Below, in pieces: positions 54,094 through 63,156 of a stretch of DNA of 64,000 nucleotides. The stretch spans positions 62,001 through 126,000 of the forward strand of contig NZ_JWLL01000001.1 of the NCBI RefSeq assembly GCF_000814025.1. The letters run 5' to 3'. The position numbers were made by a program, and so were the translations under genes. Every line of letters starts with the position of its first letter. Position 1 is the stretch's first letter. Under the pieces are notes generated by a model. That model ran no database searches. It saw nothing but the letters and a program-made list of their open reading frames with translations, and was not told where the DNA came from. Origin of the DNA: Tateyamaria sp. ANG-S1. GTDB lineage: Bacteria; Pseudomonadota; Alphaproteobacteria; Rhodobacterales; Rhodobacteraceae.

Positions 54094-55096
54094 ACGTCAT
54101 GTGCTGGGACAGGTAGCTTTCCATCGCAGCTAGCAGGTTTGCCCGAATGTCCGGGCGGTGGTGGTTGGCGGTGAAGAGCCGGTAGAGGTGATAGCCGACA
54201 AAGAAGGGAAGCGTCGTGTTGTGCTCATTGTCTGGCAGCACGTTCGAGCTGAGAAATGCGCTCAGGTCTTCGCTGCGTATTCCGTGCCTGCGTTCTGCTG
54301 GTCGGGTGGGGTCGTGCATTTGCAACCAGACCAAAAAGAGTGCTGCCTCGCGTGCAATGGCCAGCCAACATTCGCCCTGGATGTCGACGCCGTAGATGGT
54401 GCCCCGATGGTAGAGCGCGTTCATGCCGACGAAGTCACCGTGCGTTGCGGCCTGGACCACTGGGCAGCCTTTGAGCCGGTCAGTTTGGCTCTGGAGTGCT
54501 GCGATCATCCGGTCGAGCGTGGCGCGGTCGGATGTTGAAATGCCGCTGTGATCGCGGGCGCGTAGCTGTTTGATCCAGTACCCTGGCCCGAAGGTGGCGT
54601 CCCGCCGTCGTGTGGCGGTGTATGTGGCCAACCAGCGCCCGCTATGTGCCAGAAGCTTGGCGCGGCTCTGCCCTTTGCTGCGTGCGATTTTGAGGTCCAG
54701 CCGTGTGCCGGGGGCGAAGGACAGAACGGCGATGCCATCCTCGGGCCATGTGGCGAGGCACTTGTTGGCCTGGCAGTCGCTGTCGCCAAAGAGGTGTTCC
54801 AGCCTGTCCAACTCACCCTTTAGATTGCGGACGGTGCGTGCGTGATCTTCGGTAAAGAACCGTTTGATCACCACCTTTTCTCCGTTGAGTTTGGCGGAGA
54901 AGATCCAGCTGTGGGGCGCAAATTTCAGCGCCTCCAGCACACGTACTTTGCGGGTGTTCAATCGGTGCCGCAGAAAGCGCGTCAGATCCTGGCTGGCTTC
55001 GCGTGCTGTTGGCGCGGGGGCAAACACCCAAGGCCCATCTGTGTCTTCGGGCACTGCGTTCTGCGCGTCACTGTCAGAAGGGGCGGGCTGCGTCAT
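54092..55096 (-). CDS. APH-fold phosphotransferase-like protein
   Basis: A 334-residue kinase-like protein: SAKLNGEKVVIKRFF gives the ATP-binding Lys, and THGDFVGMNALYH plus GVDIQGECW give the Brenner-type catalytic H-G-D...N and Asp positions of APH/choline-kinase folds. The substrate is unknown; no resistance role can be inferred. The start is the ATG at 55096; an upstream extension overlaps the tRNA-derived repeat. Confidence 0.75.
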   Translation of the reverse strand: MTQPAPSDSDAQNAVPEDTDGPWVFAPAPTAREASQDLTRFLRHRLNTRKVRVLEALKFAPHSWIFSAKLNGEKVVIKRFFTEDHARTVRNLKGELDRLEHLFGDSDCQANKCLATWPEDGIAVLSFAPGTRLDLKIARSKGQSRAKLLAHSGRWLATYTATRRRDATFGPGYWIKQLRARDHSGISTSDRATLDRMIAALQSQTDRLKGCPVVQAATHGDFVGMNALYHRGTIYGVDIQGECWLAIAREAALFLVWLQMHDPTRPAERRHGIRSEDLSAFLSSNVLPDNEHNTTLPFFVGYHLYRLFTANHHRPDIRANLLAAMESYLSQHMT

Positions 55097-55195
55097 GTGG
55101 CGACTGTATCTGAGAATGGGACGGGTGCGAAGCGATTGGCGGTTTGGTGCGATACGTAGCGCCATACATGCCGAGCTTTGCGGTGGTGTCGTGTG

Positions 55196-55392
55196 GCGGG
55201 ACGCTACTGCTGAAGTCGGTGCTCGCAGATACATCAATCTGGATGGTCGATATGTGACTTGCGAGAGTGGGATGGTGGAGCATAGCGGGACCCTACCGCT
55301 GTACTCAGAGTGGCTGCGTAGCAGACGCGCGTAAGTCAGTGCCTACAGATATCAACCGGCGCGCCAGTATGAGTGTGGAATGATAGAAGGGA
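55196..55392 (-). repeat. Degenerate 120-bp tandem repeat copying the tRNA-Ala 3' end
   Basis: The 22 bases 55389-55410 (acceptor 3' strand, part of the T arm and CCA, read on the minus strand) are repeated exactly at 55269-55290, 120 bp away. The flanks repeat with the same period: AGTCGGTGCTCGCAGATA at 55214 against AGTCAGTGCCTACAGATA at 55334. A third, weaker GCGGGAC...CTACTGCTGA copy lies near 55196. Confidence 0.75.
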
Positions 55393-55468
55393 TGGTGGAG
55401 CATAGCGGGATCGAACCGCTGACCTCCTGCATGCCATGCAGGCGCTCTCCCAGCTGAGCTAATGCCCC
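55393..55468 (-). tRNA. tRNA-Ala(GGC)
   Basis: 76 nt on the minus strand from GGGGCATTAGCTCAG to CCA. It folds as a cloverleaf: D arm GCTCAGCTGGGAGAGC, anticodon stem CCTGC/GCAGG with loop ATGGCAT (anticodon GGC), T arm AGCGG-TTCGATC-CCGCT and acceptor GGGGCAT/ATGCTCC. CCA is encoded. Confidence 0.95.
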
Positions 55469-55557
55469 ATCCTTTGTGGCCATCTCTGGACGTGCGCCGC
55501 TGATTAGGCGCTTTGCCGGGCGGGATCAAGCGAAAAAGATCCCGCCAGACAGGCGTT

Positions 55558-55890
55558 TTACGACTCGTCTTCTTCGGCGGCCACGTCGGCCAATTCGTCG
55601 AGCGAGACGTTGTCATCATCGTCGTCGTCATCGTCCAGCAGATCGTCGTCCAGCTCGACGTCGACATCGTCGTCGTCCAGCACTTGATCCTCGTCATCCG
55701 CCACTGTTTTGGCCTTGTTCTTGGCCGATGCGGCATCCTCGGCATCTGCGGCAATCATGCGGGTCTTGGAGCTGTCGACCTCGACCACGTCACCCGTGTA
55801 CGGGCTGACAATTGGCGTGCGGTTCATGTCGTAGAACCGTTTGCCGGTCGTCGGACAAAGCCGTTTGGTGCCCCATTCTTCCTTTGGCAT
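55558..55890 (-). CDS. FYDLN-acid domain protein (TIGR02300)
   Basis: A 110-residue protein: the N-terminal conserved part MPKEEWGTKRLCPTTGKRFYDMNRTPIVSPYTG is the FYDLN signature, followed by an extremely Asp/Glu-rich tail with a run of eight Asp. It is widespread in alphaproteobacteria; function unknown, predicted cytoplasmic. It lies beside tRNA-Ala. Confidence 0.93.
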   Translation of the reverse strand: MPKEEWGTKRLCPTTGKRFYDMNRTPIVSPYTGDVVEVDSSKTRMIAADAEDAASAKNKAKTVADDEDQVLDDDDVDVELDDDLLDDDDDDDDNVSLDELADVAAEEDES

Positions 55891-56043
55891 GTGTCATCCT
55901 CTTGTCTGCGCGTGGCCCGGATCAGGCGCGGTGAGCGCGTGTGCGGGCGTGCCTCGTGTTGCGGCGATTCTGGGCAAGTGCCATAAGGTCGGGACGGAGT
56001 CAAAGCCTTATGGTTTGGCGAGAGCCCGAGATGGGGAGATGGG

Positions 56044-56736
56044 ATGGCCGAACGTGTCCTTCAAGGGCAGCCCGATATTGTTCTGACGCTGCGCCGGTCG
56101 GCGCGGGCGCGGCGGATTACCTTGCGCATCTCGTCGCTGGATGGGCGTGTGACTCTGACCCTGCCCAGGCATGTGGCCGAACGCGAGGCGCTGGAGTTTG
56201 CACGCCAGAAGGAGCCGTGGATTCGCAAGCATCTGGACGCGCGGGTCGAGGATGTGTGCGTGGCGCGCGGCACTGTTTTGCCGGTGGAAGGGCAAGGTCG
56301 CACCGTTGTCGAAGGGGCGGGGCGGTCTGTTCGTCTGGGGGATGAGACCCTTGCCGTTCCGGGGGCGCCGGATGTCGTCGCACGCCGTGTGCAGGGGTTT
56401 TTGAAGGCCCGCGCCCGGGATGTGCTGGCGGCCGCCTGTGATGACTATGCCGCCCGTTTGGGCCGGACCTATTCCGGGTTGAGCCTGCGCGATACGCGCT
56501 CGCGCTGGGGGTCGTGTTCGTCGGCGGGGCGGCTGATGTTTTCGTGGCGCCTGATCCTCGCGCCGCCTGAGGTGCTGCGCTATGTCGCCGCGCACGAGGT
56601 GGCGCATCTGGCGCAGATGAACCACTCGCCCGCCTTCTGGGCCGAGGTGACACGCATCCACGGCCCCTATGATGCACAGCGCCGGTGGCTGCGGACCGAC
56701 GGCAACGCCCTGCACCGCTTTCGCTTTGGCGATTGA
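56044..56736 (+). CDS. YgjP-type (M48/DUF45) metallopeptidase-like protein
   Basis: A 230-residue protein of the YgjP/DUF45 family: N-terminal RSARARRITLRISSLDGRVTLTLPRH, and the zinc-binding HEVAH (HExxH) in YVAAHEVAHLAQMNHSPAFW with further ligands downstream. The SRWGSCSSAGRLMFSW motif is diagnostic. Substrate unknown, probably cytoplasmic. The ATG follows a purine-rich stretch (GGGGAGATGGG). Confidence 0.88.
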   Translation: MAERVLQGQPDIVLTLRRSARARRITLRISSLDGRVTLTLPRHVAEREALEFARQKEPWIRKHLDARVEDVCVARGTVLPVEGQGRTVVEGAGRSVRLGDETLAVPGAPDVVARRVQGFLKARARDVLAAACDDYAARLGRTYSGLSLRDTRSRWGSCSSAGRLMFSWRLILAPPEVLRYVAAHEVAHLAQMNHSPAFWAEVTRIHGPYDAQRRWLRTDGNALHRFRFGD

Positions 56737-56767
56737 CCGCAGCACCAGCTTGTGATCACAAAAGGGC

Positions 56768-57418
56768 ATGAGCCAGGCCCCCCGCATCCGTGACACCGCC
56801 TCTGCCGCCCATGACCGGGTCTATCGCCGGTTGCGGACGCGGATCATGCATGGCGACATTTCGCCCGGCCAAGCGCTGACCCTGCGGGGGATTGGCAAGC
56901 AGTATGACGTGTCGATGACCCCCGCGCGCGAGGCAGTGCGGCGGCTGGTGGCGGAGGGCGCGCTGACCTTGTCGCAATCGGGCCGTGTGTCCACGCCGGA
57001 ACTGTCCAACGAACGGATCGAAGAGTTGGCGGCCTTGCGCGCGCTGATCGAGGTGGAGCTGGCGACGCGCGCCTTGCCGCGCGCGCACCTTGCCCTGATC
57101 GAACGGCTGCAATCCATCAACAGTGCCGTGGCCGAGGCCGTCGCGCACCGCGATGCGGTTAGTTACATCCGGACGAATCTGGAGTTTCACCGCACGCTCT
57201 ACCTGCGGGCACAGGCCCCGGCGATGCTGGCGATGGCAGAAACGGTCTGGTTGCAGATGGGACCGACCATGCGCGCGCTGTATGGCAGGCTGCGCCGGAC
57301 GGAACCGCCGCGCTACCACCGGCTGATCATCGCGGCCCTGCGCGCGGGGGACGAGCCGAGCTTGCGTTTGGCGGTCAGGTCGGATGTCACCCAAGGCCTG
57401 CGGATGTTGGCGAGCTGA
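56768..57418 (+). CDS. GntR/FCD-family transcriptional regulator
   Basis: A 216-residue regulator: N-terminal GntR winged HTH (about 17-80, LRTRIMHGDISPGQALTLRGIGKQYDVSMTPAREAV) and a helical FCD effector domain (about 90-210) with FHRTLYLRAQ. It lies 32 bases after the metallopeptidase gene; the target is unknown. Confidence 0.9.
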   Translation: MSQAPRIRDTASAAHDRVYRRLRTRIMHGDISPGQALTLRGIGKQYDVSMTPAREAVRRLVAEGALTLSQSGRVSTPELSNERIEELAALRALIEVELATRALPRAHLALIERLQSINSAVAEAVAHRDAVSYIRTNLEFHRTLYLRAQAPAMLAMAETVWLQMGPTMRALYGRLRRTEPPRYHRLIIAALRAGDEPSLRLAVRSDVTQGLRMLAS

Positions 57419-57487
57419 CCTTAAGCGTTTGGTAGCGCCCGCCTGTTAGATAGTCGTGACTGTCAACGACCCTGTGGTGCGAGACCT

Positions 57488-58546
57488 TTGGACTACTCGA
57501 TTTACGATTTTGTGGACGCGCCCGTGTTCGTTTTGGTCGCTGACCGGGATGATCGCCCGGTTTTCGACTTCATGAATATGGCTGGCTGTCGTCTGCTGGG
57601 CGTTGAGCTGTCAGATGTTGTTGGCAAGGCCGTGCATGAGATGCTGGACGGCCGCGCGGCCTTTGCCGTGTATCGCCAGCAGTTGAAGGCGTGGAAAAGC
57701 GGCCAGAATGCCGAGTTTGAGACGGCTCTGCCGATGGGTGACGCGATGATGTGGTTTCGCACAAGCCTGGTCGCGTCACATGCGGAAGACGGATCGCTTT
57801 TGCGGATGGTGGGGACGTCGCATGACATTTCGTCCGAACGTGCGCTTGAGCAGCAGGAGGCGATGACGGCGGCGGCCACCCGTGAAATCGAAGATCTGGT
57901 GTGCCTTGCGGCACATGATCTGCGCAGTCCGATCAGCAATCTGAAGTCGCTGGCCTATCTGATGCGGACCGATTTCGTGGACCATGGCGATGGCAAGCTG
58001 GAGTTGATCAACATGATCGATGATTTGGCCGACAAATCGCTCTCTATCATTGCCGAGACGATGTCGCATGTCATGGCAAAGTCTGCGCCGCCATCCTTTG
58101 ACACTGTTGATCTGGGACCGGTGTGCGATGACATCGTTGTGCTGCTTGATCCCTTGCGTCAGCATTCAGTGACCTATCCACGCATCACTGTCGAGGCGGA
58201 TTTGACTGCGGTTCAGATCATATTGCGCAACCTGCTAGACAACGCTTTCAAGCATGCGGGCGACGGGGCGATACGTGTCGATGTCGCGGTATCGCAGGTC
58301 AATGCGCGGCGGCTGTGCCTGTCGGTGCGTGATCATGGCCGGGGGTTCGAGGCGGTCCCGTCAGATGATGCTGAGGCGCACAGTTCTGATCATGGGTATG
58401 GGTTGGTTGGCGTGACGCGGCTGGTCAAGGCGCGGGGGGGCACCATTCGCTTGGGCAACCCTGCAGATGGCACCGGGACCGACATTCGCGTCGAGTTGCC
58501 GGGCCGCATTCTGCATGCGGACCAGGCGCTGGTGCATGTCGGCTGA
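57488..58546 (+). CDS. PAS-domain sensor histidine kinase
   Basis: A 352-residue soluble kinase: PAS domain (about 5-118), HisKA with His143 in LAAHDLRSPISN, and HATPase_c with N box NLLDNAFKHAGDG, G1 DHGRGFEAV and G2 GYGLVGVTRLVKARGGTI. No transmembrane segments or response regulator are adjacent, so it is an orphan. The start is TTG; no ATG is available in frame nearby and the PAS domain begins immediately. Confidence 0.88.
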   Translation: MDYSIYDFVDAPVFVLVADRDDRPVFDFMNMAGCRLLGVELSDVVGKAVHEMLDGRAAFAVYRQQLKAWKSGQNAEFETALPMGDAMMWFRTSLVASHAEDGSLLRMVGTSHDISSERALEQQEAMTAAATREIEDLVCLAAHDLRSPISNLKSLAYLMRTDFVDHGDGKLELINMIDDLADKSLSIIAETMSHVMAKSAPPSFDTVDLGPVCDDIVVLLDPLRQHSVTYPRITVEADLTAVQIILRNLLDNAFKHAGDGAIRVDVAVSQVNARRLCLSVRDHGRGFEAVPSDDAEAHSSDHGYGLVGVTRLVKARGGTIRLGNPADGTGTDIRVELPGRILHADQALVHVG

Positions 58547-59509
58547 TCAGGCGGCGAGGCCGGAGCTGCCCAGGTCCAGGAATTTGCGGCGGCGGTCTGC
58601 TACGAGATCCGCGCGCGTTTTGTTGTCCAGTTCCGACAGCATCGCGTCGATGGCCTTGCCTACGGATGTGAGGGTTGCGTCGCGGTGGCGGTGGGCCCCG
58701 CCCACGGTTTCGGGAATGATCCGGTCGGTGACGCCCAGTTGCTTGAGGTCCTGTGCGGTCAGGCGCAGCGCCTCTGCCGCTTCGCGCATCTTTTCGGCGT
58801 CTTTCCAGAGGATGGAGGCGCAGCCTTCGGGGCTGATGACCGAATAGACCGAGTGTTCGAGCATCGCGACCCGGTTCGCCGTGGCAAAGGCGACCGCGCC
58901 GCCCGAGCCGCCCTCGCCGATCACGACGGAGATCAGGGGCACGCCGATTTGCAGGCATTTTTCGGTGGACCGCGCGATCGCCTCGGACTGGCCGCGTTCT
59001 TCGGCGCCTTTGCCGGGGTAGGCCCCGGGGGTGTCGACCAGTGTGATGACAGGCAGGTTGAAGCGGTCGGCCATGTCCATCAGGCGGATGGCCTTGCGGT
59101 ACCCTTCGGGTCGGGCCATGCCGAAATTGCGTTCGATCCGCGACTTGGTGTCGTTGCCCTTTTCGTGGCCGATGACGATGACGGGGCGGTCGTTGAACCG
59201 CGCAAGCCCGCCCATGACCGCGTGGTCATCGGCAAAGTTCCTGTCGCCGGCGAGTGGGGTGTATTCGGTAAAGAGCGCGTTGATGTAGTCGGTGCAATGG
59301 GGCCGGTCGGGGTGCCGGGCCACCTGGCATTTCCGCCAGGGCGTGAGGTCGGCGTAGAGGTCTTGGAGAAGTTGCGTGGCCTTGGCATCAAGCGCTGCGG
59401 CCTCGTCCGTGACGTCCATATCCTCGTTCTGGCGCGCGAGGGCGCGCAGTTCTTCTGCCTTGCCTTCGATCTCGGCCAGGGGTTTTTCGAATTCCAGATA
59501 TTGCGTCAC
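58547..59509 (-). CDS. accA: Acetyl-CoA carboxylase carboxyltransferase alpha subunit
   Basis: A 320-residue Acc[26 protein letters not shown], the [22 protein letters not shown] segment and [38 protein letters not shown] are diagnostic. It transfers carboxyl from biotin to acetyl-CoA for fatty-acid synthesis. It is directly tail-to-tail with the histidine kinase. Confidence 0.97.
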   Translation of the reverse strand: MTQYLEFEKPLAEIEGKAEELRALARQNEDMDVTDEAAALDAKATQLLQDLYADLTPWRKCQVARHPDRPHCTDYINALFTEYTPLAGDRNFADDHAVMGGLARFNDRPVIVIGHEKGNDTKSRIERNFGMARPEGYRKAIRLMDMADRFNLPVITLVDTPGAYPGKGAEERGQSEAIARSTEKCLQIGVPLISVVIGEGGSGGAVAFATANRVAMLEHSVYSVISPEGCASILWKDAEKMREAAEALRLTAQDLKQLGVTDRIIPETVGGAHRHRDATLTSVGKAIDAMLSELDNKTRADLVADRRRKFLDLGSSGLAA

Positions 59510-59568
59510 GCCTGCGTTCCCGATGCGGTTTTGCCGCTATATGGCCGCAGGATGCAGCATTTGCAACG

Positions 59569-60162
59569 TTAGGGAAAGAGGACAGGATAGAGCGATGCCA
59601 CCAGCAGGGCGGCCATGGTCCAGTTGAACGCGGTCAGCCGCGCCGGATTGGTCAGGATGCGCGCCATTTGCTGGCCCAGCAATGTCCATGAGCTGACGGA
59701 GGGCAGGTTGATCGCGCCAAAGACGAGCGCGACGATTGCGATTGCCCAGAGCGTTGTGTCGGGGGCGTAGACCGTGACCGCCGTCAGGGCCATCGTCCAT
59801 GCCTTGGGGTTGACCCATTGGAAGGCGGCGGCGTGCAGGAAGGTCATTGGCGTGCCTGTATCTGCGTTGTCGCGCGCGGGCGCGGCGGTTGCGATCTTGT
59901 AGGCGAGAAACAGCAGGTAGCCGACGGACGCGACTTTGAGGATCGTGTGGCTGATGGGATAGGCGTCGAAGACCTGCACCAGCCCGGCGCCGACCAGCAG
60001 CACCATGAAGACAAAGCCGAGCCCTACCCCCAGCATATGCGGGATCGTGCGCCGAAAGCCGAAATTCGCGCCCGAGGCCATGAGCATCAGGTTGTTCGGC
60101 CCCGGTGTGATGGAGCTGACGAAGGCGAAGGCGGCAAGCGCTGGGATCAGGTCGAGTGTCAT
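59569..60162 (-). CDS. LysE family amino-acid/metabolite exporter
   Basis: A 197-residue LysE/RhtB permease with about six helices: the N-terminal FAFVSSITPGPNNLMLMASGANFGF signature and FQWVNPKAWTMALTAV. It exports an amino acid or derivative. It is divergent from an Lrp gene across 72 bp, which makes Lrp-controlled export of an amino acid likely. Confidence 0.93.
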   Translation of the reverse strand: MTLDLIPALAAFAFVSSITPGPNNLMLMASGANFGFRRTIPHMLGVGLGFVFMVLLVGAGLVQVFDAYPISHTILKVASVGYLLFLAYKIATAAPARDNADTGTPMTFLHAAAFQWVNPKAWTMALTAVTVYAPDTTLWAIAIVALVFGAINLPSVSSWTLLGQQMARILTNPARLTAFNWTMAALLVASLYPVLFP

Positions 60163-60234
60163 GCGCAATAGATGTGATAGTTTGCGCCGCATTGAATTGC
60201 GGAAACGTGTCCATTTGGTTAGATTTCGCAATAA

Positions 60235-60687
60235 ATGACGAAACTGGATCGTATAAACGAGCAAATATTGCATGAGCTTGGCCGGAACGGTCGGATCAGC
60301 AATCTGGAGCTTGCCGACCGGGTGGGCCTGTCCCCGTCGGCGTGTTTGCGGCGGGTGCAGGAGCTTGAACGCTCTGGCGTGATCGCGGGGTATCGCGCGG
60401 TTGTGGACCGGACCCGGTTGGGTGTGGGCTTTGTCGCCTATATCGCCGTGGGGCTGAACGATCATTCCAAGGCCAGCCAGGAAGCGTTTGAGCGTGCCAT
60501 TTCGCGTGCGCCCGAGGTGCGGGAGTGCCACAACACTGCCGGTAGCATCGAGTATCTGCTGCGCATCGAATGCGTTGATCTGATCGCCTACAAGGCGTTT
60601 CATACGGACATGCTGGGGGCCTTGCCGCAAGTGAATGCCATCACGACCTATGTCGTGCTGGGCTCCCCCAAGGACGAGCGCGCCTAG
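60235..60687 (+). CDS. Lrp/AsnC family transcriptional regulator
   Basis: A 150-residue Lrp-type regulator: winged HTH (LDRINEQILHELGRNGRISNLELADRVGLSPSACLRRV) and a RAM domain ending in TTYVVLGS. Divergent from the LysE exporter, its probable target. It overlaps the next gene tail-to-tail by four bases. Confidence 0.94.
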   Translation: MTKLDRINEQILHELGRNGRISNLELADRVGLSPSACLRRVQELERSGVIAGYRAVVDRTRLGVGFVAYIAVGLNDHSKASQEAFERAISRAPEVRECHNTAGSIEYLLRIECVDLIAYKAFHTDMLGALPQVNAITTYVVLGSPKDERA

Positions 60688-61877
60688 GCCCGCTTGAGCG
60701 CGCGGCGCATCTGCGCGTCGGTTTCATCAAACAGACGGTGATATGTCGCCTTGCTCACCCCGTTTGGCACCGGGCCGTCCGATCTATGCGACCGGTTTGA
60801 ACCTTTGGCCGCAACACGTGCGGTGGACGGCGCGCGGGAGGTTGTTGCGCGATGGACCTCGCGGGCGGTTTCTGCCGGTTGGGCGGGATGCTGCAGCGCG
60901 TAGGTTTCCATCACCACGGCGAGCGGAACGTTGACCCGGTCGTCGAGCGTCATGGGGGTGTCGGATGCGCAGCGGCGCAGAGCGGTGCGCAGCGGGCGCA
61001 GGTCGTTCATCTCGGACGCGGTGACGGGGATCAGGATGCGTTCCTTGCGGTCGATCCCGAGCGGCCGTTGATCGCGCAGTACGTCGCCAATCCGCAGCCG
61101 CAAGACGCCGAGCGCCTGTTCAACCGTGCGGTCGCCCCATGTCCGCGTCAGCCAGCGGGTGGATTTCAGCGTCACTGCGATCACGCCCGTGACGCTTCTG
61201 TCGCTGTCGGAGCCGTGAAAATGCGCAACCTCTTGCGAGAAGGCGCTGACCGAAAGGAGCCGCGTCACCGGATCGACGCCGGATGCCTCAGATCCCCGCG
61301 CGACCAGCTTCTGTTCGCGCAGCAGCAGCCATCCGGTGGCAGGCACGCAGAGCAGGTTGAGCAGGAAGACCGTCGGGGCGGCTTCGGCAAAGTACCAGCG
61401 CATAATGTCCGGCGGGGCGGCGAAGGCGGAGGTCATATGCAGGTTCATTGCAAGCCCGAGCATGAATAGTTTGCCGCCGTCGCCAAGTGGTAGCCTGTCC
61501 TGCACTGCAGCCCATGTGTACCCGACGACCCCGGCCAGCAACATGCCCAGAACACCCGCGGGCATACCGACCCCGCCGATCCCCACCCGCATGGCAATGG
61601 CGAGACACAGGCAGACGACAAGGCCCCGAAGCCCGAGAAACGCGCCCGCGAGCGCAATCGGTACGTTGCGCATGTCCACAATCACGCCGCCCGTCGGGCT
61701 GAGTGGCATCGACATTTGCAGACCCACGACAAGTGCAAAGAACACTCCAAGGCAGGGTGCCACGTACCATCCATGACGCAGGGCGGGTGCCAGCGCGCTG
61801 AAACACAACACGAGAAGCCCAAGGACCGCGAGCGAGCTTACGAAATCCAGAAGGACCGTTGCATCGACGAATGCCAT
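60684..61877 (-). CDS. 5TM (5TMR-LYT-like) protein with degenerate GGDEF-like domain
   Basis: A 397-residue protein. The N-terminal half (about 10-205) has about six helices and the IVDMRNVPIALAGAFLGLRG motif of 5TMR_LYT sensor domains. The following cytoplasmic domain (about 215-340) has the spacing of a GGDEF domain (DPVTRLLSVSAF; IAVTLKSTRWLTRTWG; LRLRIGDVLRDQRP) but the GGDEF signature is replaced by GIDRK, so it cannot make cyclic di-GMP by the normal mechanism. A low-complexity tail follows. The start is the ATG after AAGGGA; GTG five codons upstream is weaker. Confidence 0.72.
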   Translation of the reverse strand: MAFVDATVLLDFVSSLAVLGLLVLCFSALAPALRHGWYVAPCLGVFFALVVGLQMSMPLSPTGGVIVDMRNVPIALAGAFLGLRGLVVCLCLAIAMRVGIGGVGMPAGVLGMLLAGVVGYTWAAVQDRLPLGDGGKLFMLGLAMNLHMTSAFAAPPDIMRWYFAEAAPTVFLLNLLCVPATGWLLLREQKLVARGSEASGVDPVTRLLSVSAFSQEVAHFHGSDSDRSVTGVIAVTLKSTRWLTRTWGDRTVEQALGVLRLRIGDVLRDQRPLGIDRKERILIPVTASEMNDLRPLRTALRRCASDTPMTLDDRVNVPLAVVMETYALQHPAQPAETAREVHRATTSRAPSTARVAAKGSNRSHRSDGPVPNGVSKATYHRLFDETDAQMRRALKRA

Positions 61878-61976
61878 ACCATTTCCCTTCACACACCGGG
61901 CTATCTATCGCCCAAGTGTTGAAGAAAGCCCGAAGGCCTGGATCTGGATTCGTCCTAAATCATTACAATTTATAGA

Positions 61977-62444
61977 TTATTGTGTCGCCTCGTCTGCGAT
62001 GGCGGCAAAGATGGTGTCGAGTTCCCCCGCCAGAGTGGCGAGGTTCGCACCGGCCTCTGGCACGTAGGGGGCGAAGACGGTGGACGGCAGCTTGTAGCTG
62101 AGCGTCGCGGTTCCGTCCGTGTTTTCCGTCACATAGACCCGCACGGGTGCCTCGATCATCGCGGCGGTCGAGAGGTTCAGGATGTCCACCGCGTAGGCGT
62201 TGTTGAACAGGCCGATGACCCGGTTGCCGGGGATGGTGATGCCACGCGCCTTGGCGGCACCTGTGGGACCGGCTTGGGTCACGACGCCCATTTTGTTGGC
62301 CTTGGCCGCTGTTTTGACGTCGGCGATCAGTTGATCATAGCTTTTGTCGGTTGGTGTCACGGACCAGCCGTCGCGGGGGGCCATTTCGGCCTGTGCCGCT
62401 GCTGTGGTCACGATCAGGGCAAGCGTGGCGAGGGGCAGGCGCAT
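61977..62444 (-). CDS. Secreted DUF302 protein
   Basis: A 155-residue exported protein: signal peptide (MRLPLATLALIVTTAAAQA), then a DUF302 domain with YDQLIADVKTAAKANKMGVV and GNRVIGLFNNAYAVDILN. The family is beta-alpha and of unknown function. It is divergent from the lytic transglycosylase lipoprotein gene. Confidence 0.88.
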   Translation of the reverse strand: MRLPLATLALIVTTAAAQAEMAPRDGWSVTPTDKSYDQLIADVKTAAKANKMGVVTQAGPTGAAKARGITIPGNRVIGLFNNAYAVDILNLSTAAMIEAPVRVYVTENTDGTATLSYKLPSTVFAPYVPEAGANLATLAGELDTIFAAIADEATQ

Positions 62445-62554
62445 GGGTGGTCTCCGGTATTGAATACCGGCGCAGGGAAGCATGTGGGCGGAGCCTTGCC
62501 CAATCACGTCTGTGTGCGTGGATTTTGCCCGGACGGACGGGTAGGGAAAAGGCC

Positions 62555-63031
62555 ATGAAACGCTTGCTTGTGATTGTGATGCTGGTCGCAGTGGCGGCCT
62601 GTTCATCGCCCGAACCCGAGGCGCCGCCTGTGTCGGCCGTGCCGCTTTATCCCAACGAGACGCCCGAGCTGCGTGCCCAGATCGAGGCGGCGGCGGCCGA
62701 GAACGACATACCCGTCGCCTTGGTGCAGCGGGTGGTCATTCGCGAAAGCACCCACCGCCCATGGGCGCGGAACGGGCCCTATTATGGCTTGATGCAGATC
62801 TTGCCCGCAACCGCCCGCAGCATGGGGTTTCGGGGGCAACCCAATGATCTGCTCGATGCGGAGACCAACCTGAAATACGCGACGCGCTATTTGCGGGGCG
62901 CGTGGCTTGTGTCAGGTGGCGATATAGATGAGGCGGTCATGTGGTATGCGCGTGGCTATTACTTTGAGGCCAAGCGGTTGGGGTTGATCGCGGAAACTGG
63001 CGTGGACGGTCGTAAGGTCTGGCCGGATTAG
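62555..63031 (+). CDS. Lytic transglycosylase domain lipoprotein
   Basis: A 158-residue lipoprotein: lipobox VAAC (residues 13-16), then an SLT-like domain with the catalytic Glu in VVIRESTHRPWARN, GLMQILPATARSMGF and YATRYLRGAW. It is a small outer-membrane or periplasmic peptidoglycan lyase of the MltE/Slt type. The ATG follows an AGGGAAAAGG purine run. Confidence 0.9.
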   Translation: MKRLLVIVMLVAVAACSSPEPEAPPVSAVPLYPNETPELRAQIEAAAAENDIPVALVQRVVIRESTHRPWARNGPYYGLMQILPATARSMGFRGQPNDLLDAETNLKYATRYLRGAWLVSGGDIDEAVMWYARGYYFEAKRLGLIAETGVDGRKVWPD

Positions 63032-63049
63032 GGATGTTTGGGTGACGTG

Positions 63050-63134
63050 CTTTGGCTGGAGCCAAAGACACCCCACCTCAGCCGCCGCACCGCGGCGCGT
63101 CACCCGACAGAGACAGCTTGCTGTCGGAGTCGGG
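63050..63134. repeat. Three tandem hairpins in a convergent intergenic gap
   Basis: CTTTGGCT-GG-AGCCAAAG (63050-63067), CGCCGC-ACC-GCGGCG (63084-63098) and CCCGAC-AGA-GACAG-CTTG-CTGTC-GGA-GTCGGG (63103-63134). No T run follows any. They fill the gap between two convergent genes. Confidence 0.6.
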
Positions 63135-63156
63135 AGCCATCCCCTTGGGCTTTGCG

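Noticed and set aside
55196-55392. Second tRNA gene or tRNA pseudogene
   Set aside because: Only about 22 bases of the 3' end are repeated; no D arm or anticodon arm is present.
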